DNA of 64,000 nt from positions 1,633,716 through 1,697,715 of the forward strand of contig NZ_JH600070.1 in NCBI RefSeq assembly GCF_000245015.1. Direction: 5' to 3'. Origin of the DNA: Beggiatoa alba B18LD (GTDB taxonomy: Bacteria > Pseudomonadota > Gammaproteobacteria > Beggiatoales > Beggiatoaceae). The notes beneath the pieces are model-generated. The model was not told where the DNA came from, did not search any database, and saw only the letters and a list, made by a program, of their open reading frames with translations. Positions 16,117 through 26,170 of the stretch are shown here, in pieces (the first letter of the stretch is position 1; each line of letters opens with the position of its first letter). Both the position numbers and the translations under genes were made by a program.

Positions 16117-19059
16117 ATGTTTTTTCGTAAACCTAAAAAGAAAATACCACCGACACAATTTAAATGGGTTTTAGATAATGCAGAAATCTGCTTGCAACTG
16201 TTGCAAGGCGAAACCCTGCTCCCGTTAGATTCATGGATGCAAAAGACAGGACAACAGAGTTTTGCAGGGGTTTCTTTTCTCTTAGGTGAATTGGAAATTC
16301 AAGCCGATTGGGATGAAGCACAACGGACATTATTTGTTTTAGATAACAATACCTTAAAAACTAAAGCCGATTGGGTTGCGCGGTTAGCCCCTTATCAGGC
16401 AATTTGGTTAAATTTGCCCGCACCTGTGCCATTTATCCTCGATATTGACCACGAGGGCACATTAGACCAAGAAAAATTTCGTTTTCAATATCAGTGGTTA
16501 CGTGAAAATGGTCAACCACTGGTTATGCCAAAACAAGTGGGCGCGTTATTACAAGTTGGCTCACAAGTTTATCGACTCGCAGAACCGCATTTTTCTTTAA
16601 TTCAAGGCATGGAAGTCTTTAACGCAACACCCCCGCAAGCCATGGATGACCGCTTTTTAGCATGGGGTAAACTCAGTGAGTTTTTACCAGAAGATAGTGT
16701 GCAAGCCATTCAAACACATGGTTATTTACAAAAAACTAAAATTGCACATGCCTGTAGTTTTACCCTAGATATTCAAGAGGAAAATGGCGAATTTGTTTTC
16801 GACCCCGTTTTCATTAAAACCAAACCCAACCACGACCCGAACACTGCCGACTTTAGCATTGAGCCTGAAGCTTTATTAACTGATATATATAAAGAAACCT
16901 TTAAACAACGCTTTAAAGAATCACAACAAGCTCGCTCGCGTTATGTGTTGCAAGAAGGGTGGTATGTGGTTGTTGATGAACCTTTGCGCCAAGCTTTAGA
17001 AGTCGTGCATCGGTTTCAGAAAACTGACCACGCTACCCGCCGAGAATTTGCTAAAAATCCGCGTGCTTATCTGCGTGGCGTGTTGGGTGATAATTTAAAC
17101 GAGGAAGTGCTAGAAAGTTTATTCGTGGAAACCCGTGAATATTCGCAACGGGTGACAGAAATCGGGTTATGGGAGGCAAAAGTATTACCGTTGGCTCAAT
17201 TAGCCTCTGAAACATGGTTGCCCCCACAAGCAAACCCCGCCCGCCGTGCGCGTCCTAAAGAAGAGGATACGGAAGAGTTAACCCTCACCACCTCTGAAGA
17301 GGAAGAGGATAAGAATCGCCGTATTACTCTGAAAATCGACGATAATTTACACGCTTTAAATTATGTCAAACAAGATTGGCAACCCCGCGAACCCGCGCTA
17401 CCGTTACAAGCTCCTAGTGCATTAAAGTCGACGTTAAAACCGCATCAGGAATCAGGCTTACAATGGATGCAACAGCATTGGAATAGTGGCAGTTCAGGGT
17501 GTTTACTCGCGGATGATATGGGCTTAGGGAAAACCTTGCAGTCTTTAACGTTTATGGTTTGGCTCAAGGAGTCCATGCGGGCGGGCTTGGCGGAAAATTT
17601 GCCGATTCTCATCGTCGCGCCCACAGGGTTATTAAAAAATTGGGAACAAGAACACCAGATTCATTTTAATATGCCTGCTTTAGGGCAGTTATTGCGGGCT
17701 TATGGGCAGGATTTGCGCGATTTACGCACGACACAAGGCAGTGAATTATCGAAAGGCTTGCCATTATTAGATAAAGAACGCTTGCAACAAGCGGATTGGT
17801 TATTAACGACTTATGAGACCTTGCGCGATTATCAACACAGTTTTGCGGGTTTACATTTCAGCGCGATTATTTTCGACGAAGTGCAAAAGATTAAAACACC
17901 CGGTACGTTGATGACGGAAGCGGCTAAAGCGATGCACACGGAGTTTATTTTAGCGATGACAGGCACACCGATTGAAAATCGCTTATCGGATTTGTGGTGC
18001 ATTATCGACACGGTTTGCCCTGGTTATCTTGGCGATTTAAAACAATTCAGCGCGTATTATGAGAAAGACCGCGATAATATGTATGAATTAAAAGCTTATT
18101 TAACGCAAACGCCAAACGAACACACCCCGCCCATTATGTTGCGACGGATGAAAGAAGACCATTTAACAGGCTTCCCAGAGTTAGCCGTACATTTATTGCC
18201 AGAAAATCAGCAAACAGGCAGTATGCCCCCGTTACAAGCGGAGAGTTACGCGGGCATTATTCGCCAGCAGGTAGAGGGCGAGGCAAAAGCGGGCGCGGTG
18301 CTGGAAGCCTTGCAACAGTTGCGAAGTATTTCCTTACATCCGTATTCGCCGATAGAGTGGGAAAGTTTGTTAGAAGCGGAAAAAGCCGAAGCCCCGCCCG
18401 TTATCGAAACGCCCCCAGAAACAACGGTTGCAGACAGTCCCGACGCTTTATTGCAACAAGATACGGCTTATATTCAACAATCAGCCCGTTTATCGACGAC
18501 ATTTGCCTTATTAGATGAGATTCAAGCGAAACAAGAGAAAGTCTTAATTTTCTTAGAATCACAATATATGCAACGTTATTTAATGGGCTTGATTTATCGC
18601 CGTTATGGCATTAATCCGATGTTAATCAATGGCTCAGTCAATGGGCAAAAGCGTCAAGAACGGGTGAATCAATTTCAAAAGGCGGAAGGCTTTGACGTTT
18701 TTATTATTTCCCCGTTAGCGGGGGGCGTGGGTTTAACGTTGACTGCTGCAAATCATGTGATTCATTTAACCCGCTGGTGGAATCCTGCTGTTGAAGACCA
18801 ATGCACTTGTCGCGCGTATCGGATTGGTCAAACTAAAACCGTGCATGTTTATTACCCGCTCGCCATTCATCCTGAATTTAAAGAACATAGTTTCGACTGG
18901 CGATTACATAATTTGCTGGATAATAAACGCGCCTTAAGCCGTGATATGTTGCTTCCACCAATTGCACAAGAACAGGATATTCAGCAGTTGTATGAGGATA
19001 TTGTGCATGTGTCGGAGCAGGAGGAGCGTGAATTGATGGAAAGACCGCAGGCTGTTTAA
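16117..19059 (+). CDS. SNF2-family DEAD/DEAH-box ATPase
   Basis: A 980-residue Swi2/Snf2-type ATPase that should translocate on double-stranded DNA or remodel protein-DNA complexes. The N-terminal about 430 residues are family-specific. The motor follows: motif I DDMGLGKT (about 466-473), motif II DEVQ (587-590, where many members have DEAH or DEGH), motif III MTGTPIENR, and a C-terminal helicase lobe with LSTTFALLDEI, GGVGLTLTAANHVIHLTRWWNP and the arginine-finger motif CRAYRIGQ. An acidic linker (EEEEDKNRR) separates the halves. It is not RapA by N-terminal sequence. It is monocistronic and preceded by an overlapping LexA box, so a DNA-damage role is likely. Confidence 0.88.
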   Translation: MFFRKPKKKIPPTQFKWVLDNAEICLQLLQGETLLPLDSWMQKTGQQSFAGVSFLLGELEIQADWDEAQRTLFVLDNNTLKTKADWVARLAPYQAIWLNLPAPVPFILDIDHEGTLDQEKFRFQYQWLRENGQPLVMPKQVGALLQVGSQVYRLAEPHFSLIQGMEVFNATPPQAMDDRFLAWGKLSEFLPEDSVQAIQTHGYLQKTKIAHACSFTLDIQEENGEFVFDPVFIKTKPNHDPNTADFSIEPEALLTDIYKETFKQRFKESQQARSRYVLQEGWYVVVDEPLRQALEVVHRFQKTDHATRREFAKNPRAYLRGVLGDNLNEEVLESLFVETREYSQRVTEIGLWEAKVLPLAQLASETWLPPQANPARRARPKEEDTEELTLTTSEEEEDKNRRITLKIDDNLHALNYVKQDWQPREPALPLQAPSALKSTLKPHQESGLQWMQQHWNSGSSGCLLADDMGLGKTLQSLTFMVWLKESMRAGLAENLPILIVAPTGLLKNWEQEHQIHFNMPALGQLLRAYGQDLRDLRTTQGSELSKGLPLLDKERLQQADWLLTTYETLRDYQHSFAGLHFSAIIFDEVQKIKTPGTLMTEAAKAMHTEFILAMTGTPIENRLSDLWCIIDTVCPGYLGDLKQFSAYYEKDRDNMYELKAYLTQTPNEHTPPIMLRRMKEDHLTGFPELAVHLLPENQQTGSMPPLQAESYAGIIRQQVEGEAKAGAVLEALQQLRSISLHPYSPIEWESLLEAEKAEAPPVIETPPETTVADSPDALLQQDTAYIQQSARLSTTFALLDEIQAKQEKVLIFLESQYMQRYLMGLIYRRYGINPMLINGSVNGQKRQERVNQFQKAEGFDVFIISPLAGGVGLTLTAANHVIHLTRWWNPAVEDQCTCRAYRIGQTKTVHVYYPLAIHPEFKEHSFDWRLHNLLDNKRALSRDMLLPPIAQEQDIQQLYEDIVHVSEQEERELMERPQAV

Positions 19060-19079
19060 ATCCTGATTGTATTGGCTTT

Positions 19080-19116
19080 AGGACTGTTAATCATCTCAGG
19101 ATTGGCAGTCCTTTTT
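19080..19116 (+). terminator. Terminator of the SNF2 gene
   Basis: AGGACTG-TT-AATC pairs with GATT-GG-CAGTCCT across a 7-nt loop, then TTTTT. It lies 21 bp after the helicase stop and before the convergent MFS gene. Confidence 0.75.
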
Positions 19117-19139
19117 ATCTGCTTTGAAAAACGGGTTCA

Positions 19140-20327
19140 TCACAGTTTTTCAGTAAATCGACGATATTCTAAGACGGCAACAATCAGTAACCCTGTTGTG
19201 CAAATCCAAAACAGGCTGGGAAAAATAGCTAATCCTTGTTTAACGCTTGCCGTCTCTTGCCACCCTGATAGTAATAAACCAATTCGTAAAAATGCCGCAC
19301 AGGCAAAAATGGATGACCATAAGCCCACGACTAATCCTTCTTTCCCTGTTTTTCCTAAGTTTAATGAAGCGGTTAAGCTGGCTGTAAAAATACTCCCCCA
19401 ACAACCACCAAGTAAAAATTGGGCAATTAATAGTTGTGGCAATGAGTCAGCAAAAGTCGTTATTGTCGCAATCACTGCGGCTAATGCACTACTGAGGATA
19501 AGTACAGGAAACGCGCCTTTACGTTCAATCAGTAAATTCATGGGGAACATGATTAGATTAAAACCTATCCAAAAAATCGGGATGAGGTAAGGCAAATCAC
19601 TTTTTTCTGCAAATTTTAAAAGTTGTGGAATGCTGTGAAAGCTGGAATAGGCTTGGAAGGCAATACCCGCGCAAAAGCACGCAAGGATAAAGAGGATTGT
19701 TGGTGATAGTTCGATGTTGGCGGGGGGGTCGGGTTGAGGGCTGTTGTCCTGTAATTGTTTTTCTACATAAATTAAGCCTGCAACCGTTATGAGTAAGGTG
19801 ATGCTACTGATAAAAAAAGGAATTTCTGGAGCAACATTGCTTAAGGTTGTGCCTAAATAGGGCGCGATAGAACTGGCAAGGGCAAGCCCAACCGTTTGTA
19901 AAGCAACCGCTAAAGGGAGTTGCGGTTTAGCTGTGTGCTTGCCCAATAGGACAAGAGGCGGTACACGCAATGCGGAAGAGGTCACTACCCAAAGGAATAT
20001 CAAGATCAGTAAAAAACTGGGTTGCTGATAACTGGCGATAAAGGGTAATGCGAGAAAACTTAAACAGGTCAGTACACTAACGCCCAAAATCATGCCACCC
20101 AGTTTACCTAATGCACGCTGTACTTTATCCGTTGCAAATCCTAGGCTTATATCCATTAAAATAAAAACGAGTTGGTCAGCAAGCAGTATCCAACGTAACC
20201 ATTGTATGTCTATCCCTGCTTTTACTAGGAGTTGGGGCAGGTAAATGACATAAATTGTCCACATGCTGGCAAAACAGAATTGTACGATAGCAAGGTAAAC
20301 AGCAGCGAGATGGGGAACTGTTGGCAT
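19140..20327 (-). CDS. MFS transporter
   Basis: A 395-residue inner-membrane protein with about 12 hydrophobic segments in two halves and a central loop near 215-225 (QLQDNSPQPDPPANI). The cytoplasmic loop between TM2 and TM3 has DISLGFATDKVQRALGK, a version of the MFS A-motif. The substrate cannot be told from sequence. It starts 26 bp after the DUF971 gene, probably in the same transcript, and is convergent with the SNF2 gene. Confidence 0.8.
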   Translation of the reverse strand: MPTVPHLAAVYLAIVQFCFASMWTIYVIYLPQLLVKAGIDIQWLRWILLADQLVFILMDISLGFATDKVQRALGKLGGMILGVSVLTCLSFLALPFIASYQQPSFLLILIFLWVVTSSALRVPPLVLLGKHTAKPQLPLAVALQTVGLALASSIAPYLGTTLSNVAPEIPFFISSITLLITVAGLIYVEKQLQDNSPQPDPPANIELSPTILFILACFCAGIAFQAYSSFHSIPQLLKFAEKSDLPYLIPIFWIGFNLIMFPMNLLIERKGAFPVLILSSALAAVIATITTFADSLPQLLIAQFLLGGCWGSIFTASLTASLNLGKTGKEGLVVGLWSSIFACAAFLRIGLLLSGWQETASVKQGLAIFPSLFWICTTGLLIVAVLEYRRFTEKL

Positions 20328-20353
20328 GATGAGGCTCAGAAGTTTAGTGTAAG

Positions 20354-20728
20354 CTACTTACTTGTTATAAAACGATTTTTCCCCGCTTTTTCTAGGGCGT
20401 TTAAATAATCCGTCCAAAGTTGGTCTTGATTTTTTCCTAAATGATAAAACCAGTCCCATGAGTAAATGCCTGTATTGTGTCCATCGTCAAAATAGAGGAT
20501 AACGGCATAAGTGCCAACTGGTTCAATTTTTTCAATATTTACTGCCGCTTTACCTTCTTGTAGAACGGCTTGCGCTTCTGTGTGTCCACGCACTTCAGCC
20601 GACGGCGAGAAAACCCTTAAAAATTCACAGGTAAAATCAAAGTGTTCACCTGATTCAAAGGTGATTTCCAAGTATTTCGATTGTTGATGTAACTTAATTT
20701 CTGTGGGAATTGGAACGTTTTTACTCAT
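20354..20728 (-). CDS. DUF971 (GBBH-like N-terminal domain) protein
   Basis: A 124-residue protein starting at MSKNVPIPTEIKLHQ; AAGGAG lies 8 nt before this ATG, whereas a longer in-frame start has none. It contains the hallmark YLEITFESGEHFDFTCEFLRVFSPSAEVRGH and the zinc/iron-site-like DDGHNTGIYSWDWFYHLG region of the gamma-butyrobetaine hydroxylase N-terminal domain as a stand-alone unit. Such proteins are common in proteobacteria and have been linked to Fe-S or ubiquinone-related processes without a settled function. First gene of a likely pair with the MFS transporter. Confidence 0.85.
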   Translation of the reverse strand: MSKNVPIPTEIKLHQQSKYLEITFESGEHFDFTCEFLRVFSPSAEVRGHTEAQAVLQEGKAAVNIEKIEPVGTYAVILYFDDGHNTGIYSWDWFYHLGKNQDQLWTDYLNALEKAGKNRFITSK

Positions 20729-21042
20729 AATTTCATCTCCTTGTTTTAAATTCTGTTCATCCAGCATGATGTGGTTTTAGGGCTTATCCTAGCTTAGGTG
20801 ATGTGAGGCTGTAAAATCATTATTTATTTAATAAATTGATTTTTATTAAAAAATAATCATAACGCTCAGTTTTTTACCTATTTCTGCCTATGCTATATAA
20901 GACAATTCTAGTTAACTGTCAGCCAGTACACATTAATTGAATTTAATGGGTTAATTTTTTAACTATTTTCATGTTAATTAAACATAAAAGAGTTATAAAT
21001 ACAGTGTTTCATTATTGTATTGAATTAAATAGAGAATTAAAG
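20729..21042. other. Divergent intergenic region with a candidate promoter
   Basis: About 310 bp, AT-rich. A candidate promoter for the TonB receptor is TTTACC (20873-20878), 17 bp, TATAAG (20896-20901). No Fur box or riboswitch was recognised, so the receptor's ligand is not hinted at here. Confidence 0.35.
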
Positions 21043-23187
21043 ATGGGTTCACTAATTAAGCGGATTTATCTACTGTTGTTGATAGGGGTTATTACGTCCT
21101 CCTTGTTGGGTGTTCAAGCTGTGCACGCGACCGAAGAGGATGCAACAGCAGTTAAATATATGTCTTTAGAAGAGCTGATGGATGTGGAAATTGTCAGCAT
21201 TGCAACAGGCACATCTCAAGCGCAGACAAAAGCCCCCGCAACAACAACCGTTATTACATCAGATGAGATTAAAGCCCTCGGTGCGCAGAGTTTAGATGAG
21301 GTATTAGCAACTGTGCCTGGTGTGCAGGTTTCACGGAATTATTTTGCTTATTTTTCTAATTATTCAGTCCGTGGTGTGCGTAGTTCGCCTTATAACCCCC
21401 ATGTTTTAGTGTTACGAAATGGTATGCCCGTTTCTTCTTTATACAGTGGTGGGCGTTTGTTATTGGAGGGGACGACATCATTACGGGATATTGAGCGGAT
21501 TGAAATTATTCGCGGGCCGGGGTCTGCGGTATATGGCGCGGATGCTTTTTCAGCAGTGATTAATTTAATCACGAAAACGGCAAAAGATATTGATGGTACA
21601 GAGGTCGGGGTTAGAATCGGCAGTTTTGATACACAAGAGACGTGGTTATTGCAGGGAAGTGATTGGAATGGCATTGATACGATGGTTTCTTTGCAATACC
21701 AGACTACAGACGGCGATAAAAGTTTAATTAGTGAAGATTTATATACCACTATCGACAGGATGTATGGGACTCAAACGTCTTTAGCCCCTAATAGTGTGAG
21801 CCGTAGCGAGCGGGGTTTAGATATGTCTCTGGGTTTATCAACGACTCAGTGGCAGTGGCACGCAGGGGCGAAAATTCGACGTAATTTAGGAAATGGGGTG
21901 GGCTTGTTGCAAAGTGTTGACCCTGAAGGACGTTATCAAAGTGACCAAGTTTATACCGATTTTATTTATCATTTGCCTATCGACGCGCAAGATTGGGCGG
22001 TGAATGTGCAAGGTAGTTACCATATGCAACGTTGGAACTTAGAAAAAATGTTGCTGGTTGCGCCTGTTGGTGCATTTGGTGAGTATTATGAGGGAACACA
22101 TGCCAATATTGGCACGAGTGAGATGCAAAGCCGTTTGAATGTAGAGGCTTTTTATAAAGGTTGGGAAAAGCATTTATTGCGGTTTGGATTTGGTTATCTA
22201 TACGGTAATTTGTATGACATTACTGATATACGTACAGAATACCCATTACCGCCTGCACAAGCTTATTTATTAGATCGTTCTGACAGTGAAGACGGTTTTT
22301 TAGAAACAGGTTATCGGCAAAACTGGCACGCATTTTTGCAAGATGTCTATAACTTTGCGCCTGATTGGGAGCTAACAACGGGTTTACGGTATGATTATTA
22401 TTCAGATTTTGGCTCAACCATTAATCCGCGTATTGCCCTTGTTTGGCAAACTCATCCTGTTTTAACCAGTAAATTGCTTTATGGTCGTGCGTTTCGCGCT
22501 CCTTCTTTTTTTGAATTATATGGGCGAAATAATCCTGTTTCGTTTGGCAATCGTAAGTTAAAAGCAGAAACAATTCAGTCGTGGGAGTTAGGGTTTAATT
22601 ATCATCCTCTAACGACGTTCCAAACTGACCTTAATTTTTTCTACTATCAATTTGAAGATGGTGTCGGTTACGTTCCTGTTATTCCGCCACCTGAAAATTA
22701 TCCGCAGGCTTTTGCCGCGATTAATGCAACCACACAAACAGGGCACGGGGTTGAGTGGCAAGTTAAATGGCAGGCATTGAATAATTTGCTGTTAAGTGGT
22801 TATTACGCTTATCAAGACAGTCAACAGTCTGATGCAACCTCTGATGAGGGGAATGTCCCACATCCTAACCATGCTATTTATGCCCGTGCAACATGGCTAT
22901 TCGCGCCACGTTGGCAACTCACTACACAAGTGCAATGGGTTGGCGCACGCCAACGGGTAAAAGCAGATACTCGTTCAGCCTTAGATGATTATGTCCTCAC
23001 GCATTTAACCTTAAACTATCAGCCTAGCAATGCAGCATGGGGATTAACCGCAGGTATTCATAATGTTTTCGATGAATATGCGACTGAACCGAGTTTAGGG
23101 GTCAATGCAGATGGAATTTTGCCACTTTATAATGATTTACCTTTAGAAGGGCGCAATTATTTTTTAGAAGTGCGTTACAAATTTTAG
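21043..23187 (+). CDS. TonB-dependent outer-membrane receptor
   Basis: About 714 residues from MGSLIKRIYLLLL, which begins a normal signal peptide ending in VHA; an upstream in-frame ATG would add 24 residues before it. The mature protein starts with a SLEELMDVEIVS segment (a TonB-box-like region), followed by a plug domain (TTVITSDEIKALGAQSLDEVLATVPGVQVSR, GPGSAVYGADAFSAVINLITK) and a beta-barrel with GRAFRAPSFFELYGRNNP and the C-terminal NYFLEVRYKF ending in phenylalanine. The plug wording resembles the CirA/FepA-like and vitamin B12-type receptors. No substrate genes are adjacent, so the ligand is unknown. Confidence 0.9.
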   Translation: MGSLIKRIYLLLLIGVITSSLLGVQAVHATEEDATAVKYMSLEELMDVEIVSIATGTSQAQTKAPATTTVITSDEIKALGAQSLDEVLATVPGVQVSRNYFAYFSNYSVRGVRSSPYNPHVLVLRNGMPVSSLYSGGRLLLEGTTSLRDIERIEIIRGPGSAVYGADAFSAVINLITKTAKDIDGTEVGVRIGSFDTQETWLLQGSDWNGIDTMVSLQYQTTDGDKSLISEDLYTTIDRMYGTQTSLAPNSVSRSERGLDMSLGLSTTQWQWHAGAKIRRNLGNGVGLLQSVDPEGRYQSDQVYTDFIYHLPIDAQDWAVNVQGSYHMQRWNLEKMLLVAPVGAFGEYYEGTHANIGTSEMQSRLNVEAFYKGWEKHLLRFGFGYLYGNLYDITDIRTEYPLPPAQAYLLDRSDSEDGFLETGYRQNWHAFLQDVYNFAPDWELTTGLRYDYYSDFGSTINPRIALVWQTHPVLTSKLLYGRAFRAPSFFELYGRNNPVSFGNRKLKAETIQSWELGFNYHPLTTFQTDLNFFYYQFEDGVGYVPVIPPPENYPQAFAAINATTQTGHGVEWQVKWQALNNLLLSGYYAYQDSQQSDATSDEGNVPHPNHAIYARATWLFAPRWQLTTQVQWVGARQRVKADTRSALDDYVLTHLTLNYQPSNAAWGLTAGIHNVFDEYATEPSLGVNADGILPLYNDLPLEGRNYFLEVRYKF

Positions 23188-23445
23188 TCGTGTTTATGTG
23201 GTCTTATCCATTGCGATTTTTTCTTTAACCAACGCACTTTTTTTGCATAAAAAATCCTTATAATAAGGCATTTGTGTTTAATCCCTCTGCCCCCATTAAA
23301 CATAGAAATGGACTTGCCTTTTATTCTCCCTATTTTCTTCGACATCCATCATGCGCGCAAAGGTTGCCCACACTGTCTGTTATTTTCCTATATCCCATTT
23401 AATTATCACTGAACACGCCTTCTCTCATTGGTTGGAGAATGTTTC

Positions 23446-24588
23446 ATGTCATTAAGTCACGCTAACTACCGTATTCATTTATTGTTTTTATGGTGTTTGT
23501 TAATCATAACAACCAATGTTCATGCGTATCCTACCCTAGATAAAAATATTACCCGTCAATTACAACAAATTGTAAAAGAAGAAATTAAACAGCAAAACAT
23601 TCCAGGGGCTGTTGTCGCCATCTCTACCCCAAAAGGTGACTGGATAGAAGCAGTCGGTTTTGCAGATAAAGAACGTCGTCTTGCAATGCAAGCAACTGAC
23701 CATTTCCGTGTTGCCAGTGTGACAAAAACCTTTGTTGCGGTTGTTGTTTTAAAGTTTGTAGAACAAGGACTTTTACAGCTCGATGAGCCTATTCAACGTT
23801 GGCTACCGCCACGAGTAAGTCGACGTTTATTGCATAGTGAAGAAATAACGCTCCGCCAATTGTTAAACCATACAAGTGGTATTCCTGACTATTTAGAAAG
23901 TGAAAAACTCGTCGGCATTATGCAAGACGACCCCTATCGGCAGTGGAGTATCGAGGAAATCTTAGAATATGTTTATCAGCTCCCACCTTATACCGATAGA
24001 ATTGGTGTTGTTTCATATTATTCAAATACTAACTATTTATTAATAGAGCTGATTTTAAAGCAAATTACTGATGAATCCTTAGCCAGCCTGATTCGTCGTT
24101 TTATCTCCACCCCGCTAAATTTACAAAATACTTTTTTTGAAGGGCAGGAAGCCGTTGAATTTGTACAAGGTTATGAAGATTGGGATGGAGATGGACATCT
24201 GGATAATGTGACAACACCGCCTGTCGATGGTGGCTATGGATTTGCTGACGGTGGACTTGTGTCTTCAGCAGAAGACCTTACAACGTTTATTCAGGCTTTA
24301 TTAGCAAAGAAAAGGTTATTATCGGTTGATATGCTTCGTGAAATGACCAGTTTGGTTGAAGACAGCGAAGTCGATGAAGAATATGGTTTAGGACTAGAAT
24401 CCTTCTTTGTTGATGGCTATCACGTCTTAGGACATAGCGGACGTAACACCGGTTTTTTAACAGAAATGCGCTACATTCCTGAAGCTGATATTACGATTGT
24501 TGTCTTAATCAATGCAGGCGGTGAAGCAGACCCCTATCAAATTTTCGAGCGTTTATTCTCGACATTAGTCAAAGCAAAGATTGGATAA
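23446..24588 (+). CDS. Secreted serine hydrolase of the class C beta-lactamase/DD-peptidase family
   Basis: 380 residues from MSLSHANYR (GGAG lies 8 nt upstream; an ATG six codons earlier is less favoured), with a signal peptide ending about VHA. The penicillin-recognition motifs are all present: nucleophile S91 in SVTK (91-94), YSN at 192-194, and HSG in the LGHSGRNTG region. A loop with DWDGDGHLDN (DxDxDG pattern) just before the active-site region near residue 240 looks like a calcium-binding insertion. It could be an esterase, DD-carboxypeptidase or beta-lactamase-like hydrolase; the motifs do not distinguish these. A terminator follows. Confidence 0.85.
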   Translation: MSLSHANYRIHLLFLWCLLIITTNVHAYPTLDKNITRQLQQIVKEEIKQQNIPGAVVAISTPKGDWIEAVGFADKERRLAMQATDHFRVASVTKTFVAVVVLKFVEQGLLQLDEPIQRWLPPRVSRRLLHSEEITLRQLLNHTSGIPDYLESEKLVGIMQDDPYRQWSIEEILEYVYQLPPYTDRIGVVSYYSNTNYLLIELILKQITDESLASLIRRFISTPLNLQNTFFEGQEAVEFVQGYEDWDGDGHLDNVTTPPVDGGYGFADGGLVSSAEDLTTFIQALLAKKRLLSVDMLREMTSLVEDSEVDEEYGLGLESFFVDGYHVLGHSGRNTGFLTEMRYIPEADITIVVLINAGGEADPYQIFERLFSTLVKAKIG

Positions 24589-24595
24589 TCTTAAA

Positions 24596-24632
24596 AGACC
24601 CGCTAACGGTTGAGAAAAACGAGCGGGTTTCT
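24596..24632 (+). terminator. Terminator after the serine hydrolase
   Basis: GACCCGCT pairs with AGCGGGTT around a 17-nt loop. The tail TTTCTCT is only moderately T-rich. It lies 8 bp after the stop codon. Confidence 0.65.
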
Positions 24633-24767
24633 CTGAATACCATCAATACTTTCAAGACAATTTCATCTCTTCAATAAAAGCGCGACATGTCAAGATAGCT
24701 TTCTGTCAAATCATAGGAATTGCTTTATAATTTGGCAAAATTTCATTATTTGCAGAGCTATCTCATC

Positions 24768-25850
24768 ATGTCAGCAACTTCTCAATCTGCGTTTATCAAA
24801 CGTCGTCATTTTCTCAAGCAAACCCTCGCGGTTAGTCTTAGCAGTGCGGTAAATTTTCCAATACGCGCATATGCCCGCGCTCCGCTCACTGTGGGCGTTT
24901 ATGAAGGTGCATTTCGGCAAGTTTTTGAAAAAGCAATTTATCCCGAATTCACCCAAGCAACTGGTATTGTTATTAACTCCATTGGAATACCTAGTAGCGA
25001 TGCATGGATTGGACAATTAGAAGTTGCCTTGCGCAATCGTTTTATTCCTGCGGATGTTTCCTTAGTGTCTCAATTGGGCATGACAAGTGGCGAAATGTTA
25101 AAGGTTTGGGCAACGCTGGATGTCAATAAACTGAGCAATATTACTCATATCGCGCCTTACCTCTATCAAAATTTGAATGCAAAACAAGTGTATGGTATTG
25201 GTGCAATGTCGCGGGCTTTAGCCTTAGTCAGCGATGCAACACTGTACCCTACAGCACCCAACCGTTGGGCAAACTTATGGGCAAAAGATAAAAATAATAA
25301 ATTAGGCTTAATGTCTTTAGTCAACAACGGATTTTTATTAGAAATTACAGCGTTAACCTTCTTTAATGGGCTGGATATTTTAAATACAGATGAAGGCGTG
25401 CAAAAGGTATTTAATCAACTCCGTGAATTAAAAGAACAAGTTACATTATGGTATCGAGATGCGATTCAATTTCCAGTGGCTTTAAAAGAAAAAGAAATTA
25501 CGTTAGGACAGTGCTATCAAGATACTGCATTACTGGCAAAAGAGGCAGGGATTAAACTTAACAGCGAATTTCCACAAGAAGGCACAATTGTTGATACAGA
25601 ATACTGGGCAATTACCGCAGGCTCTCCCCAACAAACAGAAGCAGAAATATTTATCGATTATCTCTGTCAACCTGCCATACAAGCCAAATTAACCCAACAT
25701 TTACACATCATTCCCCTTGTGGAACAACGCTTGTTAGGAATACCTGTGGACTCATCAGTGATACCGCCCCGTTTTGGAATGCCAAACTACAAACTACAAA
25801 CAGAAAAACGTGATTGGCTGGCACAACAATGGAGTGAATTAATCAGTTAA
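24768..25850 (+). CDS. Tat-exported periplasmic solute-binding protein (PotD-like)
   Basis: 360 residues from MSATSQSAF; this start places KRRHFLKQ, a near-consensus twin-arginine motif, in the signal peptide with a cleavage region near AYARA. The body matches extracellular solute-binding proteins of the spermidine/putrescine and iron group: GVYEGAFRQVFEKAIYPEF, DVSLVSQLGM, VYGIGAMSRALALVSDA and DTEYWAITAGSP. No permease or ATPase gene is nearby. Instead a small membrane protein and a chemoreceptor follow at 24 and 17 bp, so it may feed a chemotaxis receptor rather than a transporter. The ligand is unknown. Confidence 0.82.
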   Translation: MSATSQSAFIKRRHFLKQTLAVSLSSAVNFPIRAYARAPLTVGVYEGAFRQVFEKAIYPEFTQATGIVINSIGIPSSDAWIGQLEVALRNRFIPADVSLVSQLGMTSGEMLKVWATLDVNKLSNITHIAPYLYQNLNAKQVYGIGAMSRALALVSDATLYPTAPNRWANLWAKDKNNKLGLMSLVNNGFLLEITALTFFNGLDILNTDEGVQKVFNQLRELKEQVTLWYRDAIQFPVALKEKEITLGQCYQDTALLAKEAGIKLNSEFPQEGTIVDTEYWAITAGSPQQTEAEIFIDYLCQPAIQAKLTQHLHIIPLVEQRLLGIPVDSSVIPPRFGMPNYKLQTEKRDWLAQQWSELIS

Positions 25851-25874
25851 TCACTCAAAGGATGGACACATCAC

Positions 25875-26153
25875 ATGCTACAACTCATTATTATTCTAAA
25901 AGCAATCGTAGAAATTGCACTCTTTGCCCTCATTGGACAAGGCATTCTCTATGTTTTGGCAGGTCAAGCCCGTCAACACAATCCCTTTTATGTGTTGTTA
26001 CAAATCATCACCTCACCCGCAACGAAACTAATACGCTTACTCATGCCCCGCGTTATCATTGACCGTCATATCAGTGTATTAACGTTTTTTCTACTGTTGT
26101 GGGTCGAAATACTGTTGATTTATTTGAAAGTTCAAATCGTGAGAGATTTATAA
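25875..26153 (+). CDS. Small two-helix membrane protein
   Basis: 92 residues with two strongly hydrophobic segments (LIIILKAIVEIALFALIGQG at about 3-28 and VLTFFLLLWVEILLIYL at about 67-85) separated by a basic loop with PFYVLLQIITSPATKLIRLL. The spacing and the loop wording resemble the YggT family only loosely. It is placed 24 bp after the solute-binding protein and 17 bp before the chemoreceptor, so it is probably translated from the same message. Function not assigned. Confidence 0.65.
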   Translation: MLQLIIILKAIVEIALFALIGQGILYVLAGQARQHNPFYVLLQIITSPATKLIRLLMPRVIIDRHISVLTFFLLLWVEILLIYLKVQIVRDL

Positions 26154-26170
26154 ATAATGAAGGTCACTTT

